A DNA stretch of 64,000 nucleotides from Betaproteobacteria bacterium (GCA_013298145.1 JAAFJO010000003.1:558001-622000), one strand, 5' to 3'; shown: positions 42,670 through 52,053, counted from the first letter of the stretch. Numbers and translations are program-made. The notes: a model not told the origin generated them from the sequence alone.

Positions 42670-43623
42670 CTAGGCGTTTGCCGGATGGATGAGTTTCATG
42701 TCACGATGTGGAATATCGCAGTCAAGATACTCTGGGCCATACGCGACAAATCCGAATTTCTCGTAAAAACCAAGCGCATGGGTTTGTGCCGAGAGAACGC
42801 TTTCGCGATCTCCCCGTTGACGTGCGCGCTCCATCAAATGCAAGAGCACCGCAGCGCCGATATTTTTTCCACGAAACGGTTTGCGTACTGCCATGCGCCC
42901 GATGTGCCCGTCTGGCAATAAGCGTCCACACGCCGCCGCCACCCCATCAAGCCACGCTATTGCATGAATCGAGACGGGATCGAAGCGATCCACTTCTTCC
43001 TCAGCAGGGACGAACTGCTCCTCGACGAACACTTCAAATCGAATTTTCTTGAGCGTCGAGGCGTCATCCTGCCAAGTCGCAGTTTTTACGGCGAGCGATG
43101 AGGGGGGTGTTGGTATGGTCTGGTGGTCCGAATTCAGCGCGAGCGAGGTTCGTCGTTCACGCTTCCCCGAGAAAAAATTCTTCAATAACTGCGCTGCCTC
43201 TGCTTCACACACCCGCCCGCGCACGTCGCGCGCATGATGATTGAGTTTTTTCTCCGCGAATAAATCAATCACACTTCCCGCCGCACCGAACTTCAGATCA
43301 GGCGCACCCCACACCACGCGACTCACACGCGCATGCAAGAGCGCACCCGCACACATCGCGCACGGCTCAACCGTCGTGTAAACCGTCGCGCCCGGAATCC
43401 GGTAATTGCGAACGCGTTTGAATGCATCACGCAACGCGATGATCTCTGCGTGCGCACAACCATCACTGTCGCGGATGACGCGATTTGCGCCGCGACCGAT
43501 CACCTCTCCGGCCACGACAACCAGTGCCGCGATGGGCACTTCGCCATCAAGCCCCGCCTCTGCAGCCAGCGCCAGCGCCTCGAGCATGAATCGCTCATCA
43601 TTCAGTAACGCCGAATCGCTCAC
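42670..43623 (-). CDS. tadA: tRNA-adenosine deaminase TadA fused to a GNAT acetyltransferase
   Basis: 317 residues. Residues ~9-155 are TadA: zinc ligand H58 with catalytic Glu60 in CAHAEIIALRDA, PCAMC (C88, C91), and GAAGSVIDLFAEKKLNHH. It turns A34 into inosine in tRNA-Arg(ACG). After a linker (~156-175), residues ~178-317 are a GNAT domain: FEVFVEEQFVPAEEEVDRFD, the acetyl-CoA loop MAVRKPFRGKNIGAAVLLHLM and a final ALGFYEKFGF, closest to the ElaA/YjcF type. The GTG start overlaps the stop of the PaiB-like gene (GTGA). There is one continuous frame with no stop between the domains, so the fusion appears real. Confidence 0.9.
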   Translation of the reverse strand: MSDSALLNDERFMLEALALAAEAGLDGEVPIAALVVVAGEVIGRGANRVIRDSDGCAHAEIIALRDAFKRVRNYRIPGATVYTTVEPCAMCAGALLHARVSRVVWGAPDLKFGAAGSVIDLFAEKKLNHHARDVRGRVCEAEAAQLLKNFFSGKRERRTSLALNSDHQTIPTPPSSLAVKTATWQDDASTLKKIRFEVFVEEQFVPAEEEVDRFDPVSIHAIAWLDGVAAACGRLLPDGHIGRMAVRKPFRGKNIGAAVLLHLMERARQRGDRESVLSAQTHALGFYEKFGFVAYGPEYLDCDIPHRDMKLIHPANA

Positions 43624-44228
43624 AGCCCCAGCCGCTCCATCCAACGCGCAAGCTCGCGTTCGTTTTCGCTGCCCTCCTGGTAGGCTGATTTCATTGCGGC
43701 GTGCGCTTCTTTGCGGTGTTGATTCAGCTTGAGCTTGCTTTCCAATTGCTTTACGTCCATTCGAAAGGCCACGATTGCGTTCAACAGAGAATGCTGGAAA
43801 TCAGCGTCAAGCCCACGCCACTGTTCGGCATAAGGCGGCTCATGATCGCCAATCAATGATTTAAGCAGCGCATCTTTTGCAGCGTGGCCTTCGAGCTCTG
43901 TCACTGGTCCGCTCGCATGCACGGCGATGTAGTTCCAGGTGGGCACGCGGCGAAGGTCAGGATAGACCGATGGCGACATGTAGGCATGCGGCCCAACAAA
44001 CGCAATGAGCGCATTCGCGTTCGAGCGTAACGCAGCCACGTGTGGATTCGCGCGCGCAAAGTGAAAGTGCAGCGTGAGCGTTTCCGCATCTTCAACAACC
44101 ACGGGCACATGAGACGCAATTGCCTCTGCGTTAACGCCAGCGGTAAAAATCGTCGCGAATGCGTAGCGACGCATCACTTCAAGCGTCAAGCTACGATCGG
44201 GCGACTCAAATTGCTTTGGAATGTACAT
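43620..44228 (-). CDS. PaiB-family FMN-binding negative transcriptional regulator
   Basis: 202 residues from ATG 44228. MYIPKQFESPD, FHFARANPHVAALRSNANALIAFVGPHAYMSPSVYP and VPTWNYIAVHASGPV are the signature blocks of PaiB. The tail has LNAIVAFRMDVKQLESKLKLNQH. The split-barrel fold binds FMN. In Bacillus PaiB is next to the acetyltransferase PaiA, and here it is coupled to a gene carrying a GNAT domain, an interesting parallel. Confidence 0.88.
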   Translation of the reverse strand: MYIPKQFESPDRSLTLEVMRRYAFATIFTAGVNAEAIASHVPVVVEDAETLTLHFHFARANPHVAALRSNANALIAFVGPHAYMSPSVYPDLRRVPTWNYIAVHASGPVTELEGHAAKDALLKSLIGDHEPPYAEQWRGLDADFQHSLLNAIVAFRMDVKQLESKLKLNQHRKEAHAAMKSAYQEGSENERELARWMERLGL

Positions 44229-44341
44229 CGCGCGAGTATAAGTTTTGCGGGAACATACGCTTTCCACTCGGCGATCTTGCCAGCGAGAGGCTACACCGCC
44301 GGGTCCTGTTCTTTGGGGTCACACGAGCGCGTGCACTCAGC

Positions 44342-45283
44342 TCACCTTCGGCGACCCACCGCCACAATTGCGACGGTCAAGCTGGCCACAACCAGCATCT
44401 TGATATCGATTGCCTCGCCTACCAGTAGCGCAGAGAACACAAGCGTGCAGAAGAGCTGCACCAACTGCACTTGCGAAACCTTTGCGATACCGCCAATCGC
44501 AAGGCCCCGATACCAGAAGAAAAAGCCGATCCACTGGCTCATCAAGCCGAGGTAGATGAACGCGAGCCAGGAATTGATCGACGCGCTCTGGGGCGATGTA
44601 GGCGCGCTGAAGAGCGTAATCACGGTTGTGATGGGTAGCGCAAGGATGAGCGCCCAACTAATGACCTCTGGCCCGCTGAGATACCGCGTCGCGAGCGCGC
44701 CACAGGCGTAGCCAAATCCCCCCAAGGCGACGCCTAAAAGCAGCAATAGATCGATGCCACTGAAATCTCCGCCGCCGCGCATCCACGCATACGTGCACAC
44801 GACAGCGCTGCCAAGTACCGCACATATCCAGAAGCGCCGCGAAAGCTTTTCGCGATTGAGTGCCGCACCGATCACCGCAGTAGCCAGCGGCAGAATGCCA
44901 TTGACCACCGCAGCATGGCTCGCTTGCGTGAATTGCAGCGCGATGGTGTTCACCAGCGGCCAGCCGAAGACAATGCCGAGCGTTGCGCCAATGACGGGCC
45001 ACCAAGCGGCCCTCGCAGGCAAGCGATGACGTTTCCAGAGCAAATAAGCGATCCCCGCGATCGCGCCAAGTACAGTCCGCCCCGACCACGCAAACCATGC
45101 GTTCAACACGCCGCCTTGCAACGCAATTTTTGTCATCGGAAGCGTGGCCGCGAAGATCAATACGCCGACTGCGCCGATGAGAAGCCCTCGCGTTGCAGCT
45201 TCGTCGCTCGCGGCAGTCGTCTGAGGCGCAGCCTCTACGGATGCAGGTGGAGTTGAGGCAGCGGGGTGATCTGAGCGCATCAT
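44342..45283 (-). CDS. EamA-family (DMT superfamily) transporter
   Basis: 313 residues. A polar N-terminal tail of about 30 residues is followed by ten membrane helices in two EamA repeats (GAVGVLIFAATLPMTKIAL; LLLLLGVALGGFGYACGALATRYLS). It is an exporter of small metabolites; the substrate is not known. A perfect 16-bp palindrome lies just upstream of the ATG. Confidence 0.85.
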   Translation of the reverse strand: MMRSDHPAASTPPASVEAAPQTTAASDEAATRGLLIGAVGVLIFAATLPMTKIALQGGVLNAWFAWSGRTVLGAIAGIAYLLWKRHRLPARAAWWPVIGATLGIVFGWPLVNTIALQFTQASHAAVVNGILPLATAVIGAALNREKLSRRFWICAVLGSAVVCTYAWMRGGGDFSGIDLLLLLGVALGGFGYACGALATRYLSGPEVISWALILALPITTVITLFSAPTSPQSASINSWLAFIYLGLMSQWIGFFFWYRGLAIGGIAKVSQVQLVQLFCTLVFSALLVGEAIDIKMLVVASLTVAIVAVGRRR

Positions 45284-45294
45284 CGGGGTAGGTT

Positions 45295-45322
45295 GTTCGA
45301 TATATCGAACGAAGTGTTCGAT
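45295..45322. promoter_or_regulatory. Palindromic operator candidate upstream of the EamA transporter
   Basis: GTTCGATATATCGAAC (45295-45310) is a perfect 16-bp palindrome. A third GTTCGAT half-site follows at 45316-45322 after five bases. This is typical spacing for a dimeric repressor such as GntR, MarR or TetR types, and it overlaps the leader of the transporter gene. The rest of the 45323-45583 gap shows no gene or repeat. Confidence 0.55.
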
Positions 45323-45583
45323 GCTAGCTCAAACGTCGGCTCATTAAAACTGGGGACTGATTCCGTGTAGAACGGCTCAATCGTTCAGCGGGCAGGACAC
45401 TTTAGAACGCTTACGGCCGGATCAAACGAGCGAGCTACCCAAACACAACACGCTAAACACTCACTATCAGCAATTTATCTTTAGCGCACGTTTATTACGG
45501 GCTACGCTGAGAATTCATGCATTTCCGCTAAGCGCGCAATCAGCTCCGTAGCCCCAGCTAAACTTGGACTAAAAGCAGAAAGC

Positions 45584-46303
45584 TTATTTTTTTACAACAG
45601 TTCGCGCAGGCGCGAAAATCACTAAGATCCATTCCGCCTTGCGCGGACCCACGTTCTTGATTGAATGCTCGATGTCAGCGACAAACTGAGCCGCATCTCC
45701 CTCGCTCAATTTCAAAGTGCGGCGACCGACGCTCACCTCGATCTTGCCCGCCAAAACAACGATGTGCTCTTGCGTTCCAGCGCTGTGCGCGGGAAACGCG
45801 CCCGTCGTCTTCTTCGCGGGCAAGCTGTTGTGCACGATTTCGATGGCGGCGTCAGGACTCACCGGCGAAAGCGTTCTGCGCACCAAGCCCGTTTTCGGGT
45901 CTTTAAAAATGGGTTGTTCCGCTTCGGTTTGGATGTGCACGGGCGGACCAAATTCGCCGCGTAGAAGTGAGGAGAGGGAAACGGTCATCCCTTCGGCCAA
46001 CTTCGCAAGCATCACCGCTGTAGGCGAGGTCAAGCCCTGCTCCACGCGACTAATCATCGATTTTGAGACGCCTGCGCGCTTCGCCAATTCGTTCAGCGAC
46101 ATCTGCTGAGTCTCCCGCGTAGCCCGCACAGTCGCACCGACCGTTTGCGCGACCCTGAGCGCGGTGCTCGCCGTGTTGGCAAGGTCACTCGCTGTTTTCA
46201 TCATGGCCAGCGCGCCGCCGATCCCGGAGGTTAGCGTGCCGAGGGTCGTACGCCGCCCCCGTTCAACCAGATCTGTGCTTGGTGTTTTCTTTGTCGATGC
46301 CAT
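45584..46303 (-). CDS. XRE-family transcriptional regulator with cupin sensor domain
   Basis: 239 residues. An N-terminal extension of about 55 residues (DLVERGRRTTLGTLTSGIGG) is followed by a lambda-repressor helix-turn-helix (ATRETQQMSLNELAKRAGVSKSMISRVEQGLTSP, ~61-95) and a C-terminal cupin (TQEHIVVLAGKIEVSVGRRTLKLSEGDAAQF). Such regulators sense a small ligand through the cupin. AGGAGG precedes the ATG by eight bases. Its possible targets include the neighbouring EamA gene, which is downstream with a 300-base gap. Confidence 0.87.
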   Translation of the reverse strand: MASTKKTPSTDLVERGRRTTLGTLTSGIGGALAMMKTASDLANTASTALRVAQTVGATVRATRETQQMSLNELAKRAGVSKSMISRVEQGLTSPTAVMLAKLAEGMTVSLSSLLRGEFGPPVHIQTEAEQPIFKDPKTGLVRRTLSPVSPDAAIEIVHNSLPAKKTTGAFPAHSAGTQEHIVVLAGKIEVSVGRRTLKLSEGDAAQFVADIEHSIKNVGPRKAEWILVIFAPARTVVKK

Positions 46304-46662
46304 GATGATCGCCTCCTGTTTTTGTTACCCAGCTGCCAACATATATCCGCCAGAGAGCGCGTGCCGCGCGACAGCATCCGCACCCTAACGCGGATGAGCC
46401 GGATTTTGATGTCGAAGCATAGGCGAACCTGACGAACCGCCGAATGAGTCTCCGCGATTCGGGGCGAGGTGTTCGGCGCGCGGCGGATCGGGATGCGCCG
46501 GAGGCTCCATATTCTGATGCATAGCGGGACGATGTTGACGAATTGTGGGGTTTCGGATCGCCCACACCCGGAGGTGCGCCCGACGCAAGAGAGTTGTTCA
46601 GCGTCTCCCCAGCCGAGTAGGCGCGTTTCAACGCAGCTTTCGCGCGAAGGCAAGCGCGACGC
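46304..46662. other. Intergenic region between cysS and the XRE regulator
   Basis: About 360 bases. I see no gene, RNA or strong hairpin; frames crossing it look non-coding. It probably carries the promoter of the XRE regulator. Confidence 0.4.
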
Positions 46663-48039
46663 TTACAACTGAGCTACTGTGTATCCGTCTTTCCCATCCT
46701 TCATCGTCCACCCCAGCGCAGTGAGTTCGCTGCGCAAGCGATCCGCTTCGGCCCAATCTTTCGCGTTTCGCGCGGCCCAGCGCGCATCGGCGACGGCGCG
46801 TACATTGGCAGGAACTTCGATTTCCTTCGGGACCCATTGTGCGAGACCGAGCCCAAAGCCGTCGTCAAACTTGATCAGCGTCGCTTTCTTTTCTGCGGCT
46901 GACAAATTTGATTTGAGCACTTCGTATGCGAGCGCGAGCGCTTGCGGGAAGTTCAGATCGTCGTTCAGCTTTTCCATGAACTTCGCGACGTATTCGGCAT
47001 TCGGCTTTGCGGCAACATCACCGAGTGAAAACACGTTTTGACGAAGACGTCCGAGTGCCGTCTGCGCCGCATCGAGCGCATCCCAGCTGAAGTTGAGTTG
47101 CGAACGGTAATGCGCGGTTAGGCACAAGTAACGATACGAAATCGGGTCATACCCTTTGTCGATCAGCAGTTGCACACGCAGGAATTCGCCTGCCGATTTG
47201 CTCATCTTGGCGTCGTTGGTGAGCAGGAAATAGCCGTGCATCCAGTAGTTTGAGAGTCGCGTGCCGTAGGCAGCCTCAGTCTGCGAAATTTCATTGGTGT
47301 GATGCACCGTGATGTGATCTTCGCCACCGCAATGAATATCGAAGTATTCCCCAAGATATTTGTGCGCCATCGCCGAGCATTCGATATGCCAGCCGGGAAA
47401 GCCGCGTCCCCATGGCGAATCCCATTCCATTTGGCGCTTTTCTTCGGGCGCTGAAAATTTCCAGAGAGCGTAATCGGTCGCGTTGCGCTTCTCACCCAGA
47501 TCGACACGCGCGCCACCCTGCAAACCTTCGATGTCGAGCCGACCGAGATAGCCGTAACTTGATTGCTTTGATGTGTCGAAATACACGCCGTCGCTCGTCT
47601 TGTAGGTGTAGCCCTTTTTCTCAATTTCTTCGATGAAAGAAATTTGCTCTGCGATGTGGTCCGTTGCTTTGCACCACGTGGTCGGCTCAACGATGTTGAG
47701 TGCTTTGAGATCGGCGCGGAAAGCCTCAGTGTAGAGCGCAGCAATCGTCCAGGCGGTTTGACCGGTGCGACGCGAACCGGCCTCCATTTTGTCTTCGCCT
47801 TCATCGGCGTCGGAGACCAAGTGCCCGACGTCGGTGATGTTCATCACATGATTGACGTGGTAGCCGTTCAAACGCAGGGTACGTGTCAGGCCATCTTCGA
47901 AAAGATAAGTGCGCAGGTTACCAATGTGGGCGTAGTTGTAAACCGTCGGACCGCAGGTGTAGAGCCCCACCTCGCCCGCTTTAAGCGGCGTAAATTCGCG
48001 AAGGGATCGGGTCCAGGTGTCGTAGAGATGAAGGCTCAT
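46663..48039 (-). CDS. cysS: Cysteinyl-tRNA synthetase
   Basis: 458 residues from ATG 48039 ([12 protein letters not shown]). The first zinc Cys is in [19 protein letters not shown], which includes the HIGH motif HIGN, with further zinc ligands in [14 protein letters not shown] and [13 protein letters not shown], and KMSKS in [13 protein letters not shown]. It charges tRNA-Cys as a class I enzyme. A longer frame to 48063 adds an unconserved MFFTFPTA. Confidence 0.95.
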   Translation of the reverse strand: MSLHLYDTWTRSLREFTPLKAGEVGLYTCGPTVYNYAHIGNLRTYLFEDGLTRTLRLNGYHVNHVMNITDVGHLVSDADEGEDKMEAGSRRTGQTAWTIAALYTEAFRADLKALNIVEPTTWCKATDHIAEQISFIEEIEKKGYTYKTSDGVYFDTSKQSSYGYLGRLDIEGLQGGARVDLGEKRNATDYALWKFSAPEEKRQMEWDSPWGRGFPGWHIECSAMAHKYLGEYFDIHCGGEDHITVHHTNEISQTEAAYGTRLSNYWMHGYFLLTNDAKMSKSAGEFLRVQLLIDKGYDPISYRYLCLTAHYRSQLNFSWDALDAAQTALGRLRQNVFSLGDVAAKPNAEYVAKFMEKLNDDLNFPQALALAYEVLKSNLSAAEKKATLIKFDDGFGLGLAQWVPKEIEVPANVRAVADARWAARNAKDWAEADRLRSELTALGWTMKDGKDGYTVAQL

Positions 48040-48061
48040 AGCGGTAGGGAAAGTGAAAAAC

Positions 48062-48088
48062 AAAAAGGCTGCACTCGGCAGCCTTTTT
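48062..48088 (-). terminator. Strong bidirectional intrinsic terminator
   Basis: AAAAAGGCTGC and GCAGCCTTTTT form a perfect 11-bp stem with a five-base loop, and a U-tract on either strand. It lies between the subtilisin-like protease gene and cysS, so on the minus strand it ends the protease transcript 23 bases before cysS starts. Confidence 0.9.
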
Positions 48089-48131
48089 GTGTGTTTGATC
48101 GATGCGTCTAGTGGCTACCGGCGCGACACAT

Positions 48132-48153
48132 CTGCACTTCAAAAGAAGTGCAG
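48132..48153 (-). other. Perfect 9-bp hairpin in the protease 3' untranslated region
   Basis: CTGCACTTC and GAAGTGCAG pair around a four-base loop (AAAA on plus, TTTT on minus). There is no U-tract after it, so it is not the terminator. It lies between the protease stop and the strong terminator, and may protect the message from 3' exonucleases. Confidence 0.55.
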
Positions 48154-48200
48154 CGGCAGCGACAGCAACATGCGATCAATGGGTAATGCATGTCTTGATT

Positions 48201-50300
48201 CTAGTTCGGAACGCAGAAGGCGACACGCGAATACTGCCAACCCGCCGCCGTCATCGCAGAAATTTCCACCCAATCGGTGAGCGTGCGGAAGTTGTAGAGA
48301 TTCTCCGACACGTTGAGCCGCGCCATTTCCCACGCTGCAGAACTACCCGACGGGCAGACATTTGCGTTTGGCAACGCGGCCATGAACACTACCCCGTCAG
48401 CGGCCATACCGTTTGCGTTAACTTGGTCTTTGCACTCCCCTGTATTCGCGGAGAAGCGATACGCGTCGTGTCCGTAGAGCTTCGCACGGCAAACAGGCTG
48501 CGGGATTGACGCACCCGCGCCAACATTTGTCGTGAAGCTGTAAGTCGGGAAAATTTGCCCAGTACGCGCCCAGCCATTGCCTGTGAGTCGAATGATCTCT
48601 GTGGGATCAGCGCTCAACGTGTAGCGGCCATTAACGGTGTTGACAAGCTCCACTACATGCAGACGCGCAGCGGAACCCGCCACCTCGTTTACGCCACGGT
48701 TGACGGCAACCGAAGCCACTGCATTGGCGGCGTCAAGCAACCCAGCACCACACACGTTGGTTGTTCCGGCGCAATCGGTCCCAGGCGGGAACGGACGCAC
48801 AGTGGCTTTCAAGCGATTCAAGACCTGCCCAGGCGTGAGCGACGGATCGCGCGCAAACATCAGCGCGACAACGCCTGCCACATGCGGCGCGGCCATACTG
48901 GTGCCGCTGTACGCCGCGTACGACGGAACGGCGGGGTCGGTACCACCGCCGTTCAACGTGGAGAGAACGCCAGGGAACGTGCCGAAATCGCCACCGGGTG
49001 CGAGCAACGCGAGCTCGGGGCCGAAATTAGAGTAGCTAGAAAGATTGCCGAGCAAATTTGACGCGCCGACAGTGATCACACCTTTGCAGTTCGCAGGAAC
49101 GAAGTTCGTCGCCAATTCTTCGTCATTGCCTGCAGCCACTACGACCGCGACGCCCCGAGCGATCGCAGCGTCGACCGCGCTTTGCATGTTCGCATTACAC
49201 GCGCCGTTTCCGCCCAAGCTCAAATTCATAACCTTGACTGGATTCGGGTTTGTCACCGTACCAGGCACGGGAACGCCCGCGGCCCAGCGGATCGAATCGG
49301 CGATGTCTTCGAAGGTGCCGCCACAGCGACCCAGCCCGCGAATCGATTGAATGCGAGCGTTAGGGGCGATGCCGCTAATGCCTTCGCCGTTGTTACCGTG
49401 TGCGGCGACGATACCTGCGACATGGGTGCCATGCCACGAGCTAAAGGCGTTAATCGGCGATGAACAATCAAGCGCGATATCCGCGTCGCCTGGGTCCGAA
49501 GGATCATCGTCTCGACCGTTGCCATCAACCGCGATGAAGCCATCACGAATCATGTCGTAGCCCGAAACGAACTTGCCGTCGAGATCAGGATGACGACGAA
49601 TGCCGGTATCGATCACACCAACGTTCACACTACCTGAAGGAGTGACATCCCATGCAAGGCCAGCGCGCGTTCCGCCAATGCCTTCGGCAAGGGCCCATTG
49701 TTGTGAATAGAGCGTGTCGTTGGGTAGCCACTGATGCCGCAGAATCTGTACGCGCTCCACCAGAGAAATGGCTGCATCTGATTCAGCAGCAACCTTGAGC
49801 GCTGCCATCGATGCGGGCGTTGTCGCAGCTGGCAACACCACCATCGCCCGATTGCCCGTCGCCACACGATGAAGTTTCAACGCTTGCCCAGTATTTGCCG
49901 CAATTCTTGCGACCGCCGCCCGGGCATCTTGGCCGGACTTGACATCAATCGCGAGCATGCGTTCGTGATAGCGCGGGGCGAGCTGAGACTGCGGGCCACT
50001 TGCCGCTTTGAATGCGGGTTGCGCCCAGAGCACGTGTTTCATGTCGCGAAGACTGCCCGCGATCCGCGTAGCGTCCGTTTCGCTCGGCGCATCGATTGAG
50101 AATGCGCCGTTTCCATCCTTCGCGACCTTGACCGTGCCGAGCGCAGTGATCGCGTTCATCGCGCGAACTTGCTCGCGCCCTTTGAGTGCAGGGTTGAGTT
50201 TGAATTCAACGGCGACGGGGGCAGACCACGCTGCCGAAGCGGCAAAAATCAGGCTTGTGACTGCCAAAGAAAATGTTGTTTGTCGCGTGAGTCGTTTCAC
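48201..50300 (-). CDS. Secreted S8 (subtilisin-like) serine protease
   Basis: 699 residues from GTG with AGAGG upstream. The signal peptide ends near AAWSA (residue 27), followed by a propeptide of about 165 residues (inhibitor-like), then the S8 domain with catalytic D231 in GVIDTGI, H290 in WHGTHVAG and S468 in SGTSMAAPHVAG. The C-terminal ~150 residues (RLHVVELVNTVNGRY, PVCRAKLYG, WQYSRVAFCVPN) resemble the DUF5648-type repeats found on secreted proteases. Paired cysteines suggest extracytoplasmic folding. It probably leaves the cell by type II secretion; the gsp genes in this window support that but do not prove it. Confidence 0.92.
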   Translation of the reverse strand: MKRLTRQTTFSLAVTSLIFAASAAWSAPVAVEFKLNPALKGREQVRAMNAITALGTVKVAKDGNGAFSIDAPSETDATRIAGSLRDMKHVLWAQPAFKAASGPQSQLAPRYHERMLAIDVKSGQDARAAVARIAANTGQALKLHRVATGNRAMVVLPAATTPASMAALKVAAESDAAISLVERVQILRHQWLPNDTLYSQQWALAEGIGGTRAGLAWDVTPSGSVNVGVIDTGIRRHPDLDGKFVSGYDMIRDGFIAVDGNGRDDDPSDPGDADIALDCSSPINAFSSWHGTHVAGIVAAHGNNGEGISGIAPNARIQSIRGLGRCGGTFEDIADSIRWAAGVPVPGTVTNPNPVKVMNLSLGGNGACNANMQSAVDAAIARGVAVVVAAGNDEELATNFVPANCKGVITVGASNLLGNLSSYSNFGPELALLAPGGDFGTFPGVLSTLNGGGTDPAVPSYAAYSGTSMAAPHVAGVVALMFARDPSLTPGQVLNRLKATVRPFPPGTDCAGTTNVCGAGLLDAANAVASVAVNRGVNEVAGSAARLHVVELVNTVNGRYTLSADPTEIIRLTGNGWARTGQIFPTYSFTTNVGAGASIPQPVCRAKLYGHDAYRFSANTGECKDQVNANGMAADGVVFMAALPNANVCPSGSSAAWEMARLNVSENLYNFRTLTDWVEISAMTAAGWQYSRVAFCVPN

Positions 50301-50523
50301 GATGGACCTCTTGTTCGGTTGGGGCGCGCCGTGGGTACGCCGCTGCTGGCGCGCACTTTGCGATTTCTGTTCGACTTCAATAGCTTAGAGCGCAGACTTA
50401 GTGTAAGTCAGAAGCATGGAAATACGAACACCTACAACGCTCGCGCAATCAAGAGGGAATCGCCCGATACGACAGGAGTGCAAAGCCAGATAAAGTGTTG
50501 TTTTCGCTACAAACGGTTTTTCA

Positions 50524-50985
50524 ATGGCAACCAAAGTCAAAAACTTCACCGCGCCCACCAACGGCGGCGGCACATTCAAACTCTCAGAGCACGCAGGCAA
50601 GATCGTTGTTTTGTACTTCTACCCCAAGGACGCAACACCCGGCTGCACGACCGAGGGGCTGGATTTCGCAGCGCTCTACAAAAAGTTTCTCGCCGCTAAC
50701 GCGCTCGTCGTAGGAGTTTCACGAGACAGCGTGAAATCACACGACAAATTCTGTGAAAAGCACGGATTCCCGTTTTCGTTGATCTCCGACGAAGATGAGG
50801 CGATTTGCGCTCAATTTGACGTCATCAAGATGAAAAACATGTATGGCAAACAGGTGCGTGGCATTGAGCGCAGCACGTTTGTGATCGGAGCCGACGGCAA
50901 ATTAGCGAAAGAGTGGCGAGGCGTAAAAGTCGCGGGGCACGCTGAGGAAGTGCTGCAGTTCGTGAAGTCGATCACTCTCAGCTAA
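50524..50985 (+). CDS. bcp: Bcp/PrxQ-type peroxiredoxin
   Basis: 153 residues. The active site is YFYPKDATPGCTTEG with peroxidatic C41. The E. coli-type resolving cysteine five residues later is absent (L46). Another cysteine, C77 in DKFCEKHGFPF, lies 36 residues on, the spacing of the Xanthomonas-type two-cysteine Bcp. It reduces hydroperoxides using thioredoxin in the cytoplasm. No Shine-Dalgarno is obvious before the ATG. It is divergent from the S8 protease. Confidence 0.92.
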   Translation: MATKVKNFTAPTNGGGTFKLSEHAGKIVVLYFYPKDATPGCTTEGLDFAALYKKFLAANALVVGVSRDSVKSHDKFCEKHGFPFSLISDEDEAICAQFDVIKMKNMYGKQVRGIERSTFVIGADGKLAKEWRGVKVAGHAEEVLQFVKSITLS

Positions 50986-51062
50986 CTAATTCCGCTACTG
51001 CCTTAATTTACGACGGGAACAATGCACATTAAAGCTATCGCAACGGTTTAACTAATGTGTCG

Positions 51063-51087
51063 CTAGCCCCAATAAATCGGGGGCTAG
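51063..51087. other. Hairpin between convergent bcp and eamA-like genes
   Basis: CTAGCCCC pairs with GGGGCTAG around a nine-base loop. It lacks a good U-tract on either strand. It may still end transcription from either side with Rho or slow the polymerase. Confidence 0.4.
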
Positions 51088-51141
51088 TCAAATATAGCTA
51101 TATAAGAACATCTGCCGTCATTCGCGCACAATGGCAATCTC

Positions 51142-52053
51142 TCAGCAGCTCGCCCGACGGGCGGGAAGCGTAGGCATCAGAACAGCCGTCGCTAACCCGA
51201 CGAGCACCACGAGCGCGCCGACGAACTGCCAGCGCGAGAGACTTTCCCCGAAAGCTATTGCGGTCGCGCTCATTCCGGCTACGGGCACCCACAAAGCAAA
51301 TGGAGACACCGCAGACGCGGTGTAGCGCGTCAAGAGATTCGACCAAAGTCCGTAGCCAAACACCTGCGCCGCATAGGCAAGCACGCACAGGTGAAACCAG
51401 AGCGACATAGAGCCTTGGGTGAACGGGAGTAACAGCGCCCCCGCCGGCTCGGCCAACAGCGAGATTGCGATCAGCGCTGGCACACTGGCGAGGCTCGTCC
51501 ACGCAATGAAGTTCATCGGATCGATCTTTTGTGGCAACGTGCGACCAGCCGCTTGCCTCGCCACGTCTTTCGCGATCGTGTTGCCCGCTCCCCAAAAGAG
51601 CGCAGCCAGCAAGACCAACAAGAACGCGACGCCCAAACTGCCATCCTGTAGCTTGGTTGCACCAATCACGACGAGCCCGCACGCCGCGATGACGGCTCCT
51701 ACGAGTTGCCACGGTTGCACCCGCTCTTTAAAAAACGCGACAGCAAGCCCTATCGTGAAAAACACCTGCGTTTGCACGACAAGCGACATCAGGCCCGCCG
51801 GGAACCCTAAGTTGAGTGCAATGAAAAGCACGACAAACTGCCCAATCGAGATGAACAGACCGTACGCAATCAACCATTTCCAAGGTGCCTGCGGGCGACC
51901 AACGAAAAAAACGAGCGGGATAGCAGCCAGAAAAAAACGCCAGCCCGAGAGCGCAAACGGCGGCATCGTTTGCAGCGAAATCTTGATGGAAACAAAGGTC
52001 AAACCCCAGATCGTTGCGATCACGAGGGCGAGAAGGTTGTGGCGCAGAGGCAT
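51142..52053 (-). CDS. eamA: EamA-type amino acid/metabolite exporter
   Basis: 303 residues, ten helices in two EamA repeats. The N-terminus LLALVIATIWGLTFVSIKISLQTMPPFALSGWRFFLAAIP strongly resembles E. coli EamA (YdeD), which exports O-acetylserine and cysteine. The second repeat begins LLVLLAALFWGAGNTIAKDV. The substrate is inferred from this similarity. It is convergent with bcp. Confidence 0.85.
   Translation of the reverse strand: MPLRHNLLALVIATIWGLTFVSIKISLQTMPPFALSGWRFFLAAIPLVFFVGRPQAPWKWLIAYGLFISIGQFVVLFIALNLGFPAGLMSLVVQTQVFFTIGLAVAFFKERVQPWQLVGAVIAACGLVVIGATKLQDGSLGVAFLLVLLAALFWGAGNTIAKDVARQAAGRTLPQKIDPMNFIAWTSLASVPALIAISLLAEPAGALLLPFTQGSMSLWFHLCVLAYAAQVFGYGLWSNLLTRYTASAVSPFALWVPVAGMSATAIAFGESLSRWQFVGALVVLVGLATAVLMPTLPARRASC

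Noticed and set aside
46231..46653. 140-codon frame in the gap upstream of the XRE regulator
   Set aside because: Composition is Arg/Cys-rich without structure; it reaches into the XRE gene from another frame.
51063..51087. Intrinsic terminator after bcp
   Set aside because: The hairpin is good, but there is no U-tract on either strand; listed only as a hairpin.
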